A DNA stretch of 5,981 bases from Pseudomonadota bacterium (GTDB lineage: Bacteria; Myxococcota; Bradymonadia; UBA4248). The notes under the pieces were generated by a model. It worked only from the letters and a program-made list of their open reading frames with translations, was not told the DNA's origin and did no database searches. The stretch is from the NCBI GenBank assembly GCA_017629415.1, contig JAGBXG010000529.1, positions 1 to 5,981 on the forward strand. The letters run 5' to 3'. How positions within the stretch are numbered: position 1 is the stretch's first letter; each line of letters starts with the position of its first letter. Positions 5,173 through 5,981 of the stretch are shown one piece after another. The translations under genes were made by a program, and so were the position numbers.

Positions 5173-5223
5173 AACCCACAATAGGTTTACCGTTTTGTGA
5201 GTCAGCCGAGCCCCCCAAAGTTC

Positions 5224-5981
5224 TTAGGCACGGCGCGAACCACGGCGACGCATGCCTAAGCATCCGAGAATTGCCAAAAGTACGGGAATCATGGCACCGT
5301 GAGCCGGTCTGCGGCTGTTCATAGCACAATCGCTGTCAACGAGATGATCGGGATTATCCTCATTGCCGTCATGATTGTTGTTATTTTCGCTGTCATTGCT
5401 GCCATCGTGATTGCCCTCATCATCATGGTTTCCAGAGTTATGATCGGAATCATGGTTTTGACAGGCACCATTGACACAAACGCCATTCTCACAACTTTGG
5501 TAAACATAACGCTGGTCTTCACCGCATGAACGTACGCTGCTGCCCATACAGTCTGTGACAAATGTCGCAGGATCGCATTCCGGTTCGATGTAAGTGACGC
5601 AAGCCCCGTCTCGACAAACCTGGCTTCCGCATGATGTCATAACATAACGGCCTTCAGCGGAACATGAACGAACCTGGCCATTGATGCATTCTGCAACGTA
5701 TGTGGCTGCATCACATTCGACAGGTTTTTCGCCAGGAACATGGCATGCTCCGTCTGTGCAAGTCATGCCGTCACCGCATGGTGTCAGCACAAATTTCCCC
5801 TCATCAGAACAAGTTTGGACGCTATCTCCCACGCATGTCGGCTGATGACTGTTGACATCACATTCCGGAACAAAAGGTTCGGCACATCCCACGCCTTCCT
5901 GACAGACCTTTGGTGCCATACAATATTCCAAAGTGTAATTGTTATTCACGCATTTTTTGGCGCTTACATTGCCCCAGGCAT
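5224..5981 (-). CDS. Cysteine-rich surface protein with repeated six-Cys modules and MYXO-CTERM-like tail (partial, N terminus beyond the right edge)
   Basis: The frame is open to the window edge, so the GTG at 5949 is not the start; the residues before it (AWGNVSAKKC) continue the pattern. Numbering from that GTG, three full modules each have six Cys: 30/39/47/58/64/69, 79/88/96/107/112/117 and 125/134/142/153/158/163. Spacing is 9, 8, 11, 5-6, 5, with a shared core of ECD, a Cys, VxxC, YV-type strand and GAC. Cys 0, 10, 16 and 22 look like the last four of an earlier module. Residues 166-202 are a low-complexity His/Asp/Asn/Gly linker. The tail has SDC (208), a hydrophobic segment at about 218-232 and MRRRGSRRA, the tripartite layout of MYXO-CTERM sorting signals. 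I infer an exported, disulfide-rich protein anchored or processed at the surface. Its ligand or role is unknown. Confidence 0.88.
   Translation of the reverse strand, partial: AWGNVSAKKCVNNNYTLEYCMAPKVCQEGVGCAEPFVPECDVNSHQPTCVGDSVQTCSDEGKFVLTPCGDGMTCTDGACHVPGEKPVECDAATYVAECINGQVRSCSAEGRYVMTSCGSQVCRDGACVTYIEPECDPATFVTDCMGSSVRSCGEDQRYVYQSCENGVCVNGACQNHDSDHNSGNHDDEGNHDGSNDSENNNNHDGNEDNPDHLVDSDCAMNSRRPAHGAMIPVLLAILGCLGMRRRGSRRA

Noticed and set aside
5038..5181. N-terminal 48-residue extension of the SDR protein from a start at 5181
   Set aside because: It is encoded by the GC-rich hairpin element, has unlikely Pro/Gly/Arg-rich composition, and the SDR nucleotide-binding motif is correctly placed from the ATG at 5037.
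4964..5329. Minus-strand 121-codon frame spanning the end of the Cys-rich gene, the hairpin element and the SDR start
   Set aside because: It is out of frame with two well-supported genes and passes through the intergenic repeat.

Overview
All gene-like features read on the minus strand, so the gene order in transcription runs from the right edge to the left edge. The organism is probably a relatively AT-rich member of the Myxococcota or a related former 'Deltaproteobacteria' lineage. The basis is a protein made of repeated six-cysteine modules with a MYXO-CTERM-like tail (Cys, hydrophobic segment, Arg cluster), plus two secreted proteins with paired glycine-rich membrane segments and a C-terminal Phe. 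This placement is inference, with no marker gene in the window.

Layout, right to left. (1) 5981-5224: the C-terminal part of a surface protein with repeated six-Cys modules, a His/Asp/Asn-rich linker and the sorting-type tail. (2) 5223-5038: a GC-rich intergenic segment with two hairpins. It reads open into the next gene and creates a false N-terminal extension. (3) 5037-3547: an extended SDR (NAD-dependent epimerase/dehydratase family) with a C-terminal Cys/His zinc-ribbon-like domain. (4) 3475-2711: larB, the first step of nickel-pincer cofactor synthesis. (5) 2708-2028: a DtxR/MntR-type metalloregulator with a C-terminal FeoA-like domain, starting 2 nt after the larB stop. (6) 2010-1944: two related bulged hairpins. 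(7) 1811-1287: a small secreted two-TM protein interrupted by an in-frame TAG exactly after its signal peptide, with a strong intrinsic terminator at 1262-1221. (8) 1220-1069: no gene or clear signal seen. (9) 1068-51: promoter, Shine-Dalgarno and ATG, followed at once by six copies of a 10-bp repeat and then by the reading frame of a secreted TPR-like two-TM protein. (10) 38-1: the first 12 codons of another exported protein, probably in an operon with gene 9.

The most notable system is the left third. The gene at 51-994 looks phase-variable. The well-placed ATG at 994 is out of frame with the body of the gene at six repeats, and would be in frame at 1, 4 or 7 copies. Its neighbour at 1287-1811 also carries a short tandem repeat (three 15-bp units, frame-neutral) and is switched off by an amber codon. 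These two similarly built exported proteins therefore both carry N-terminal repeat DNA and both appear disrupted in this copy. The middle of the window pairs a nickel-cofactor gene with a metal-sensing repressor, which suggests metal-dependent control of that unit, but larA, larC and larE are not here.
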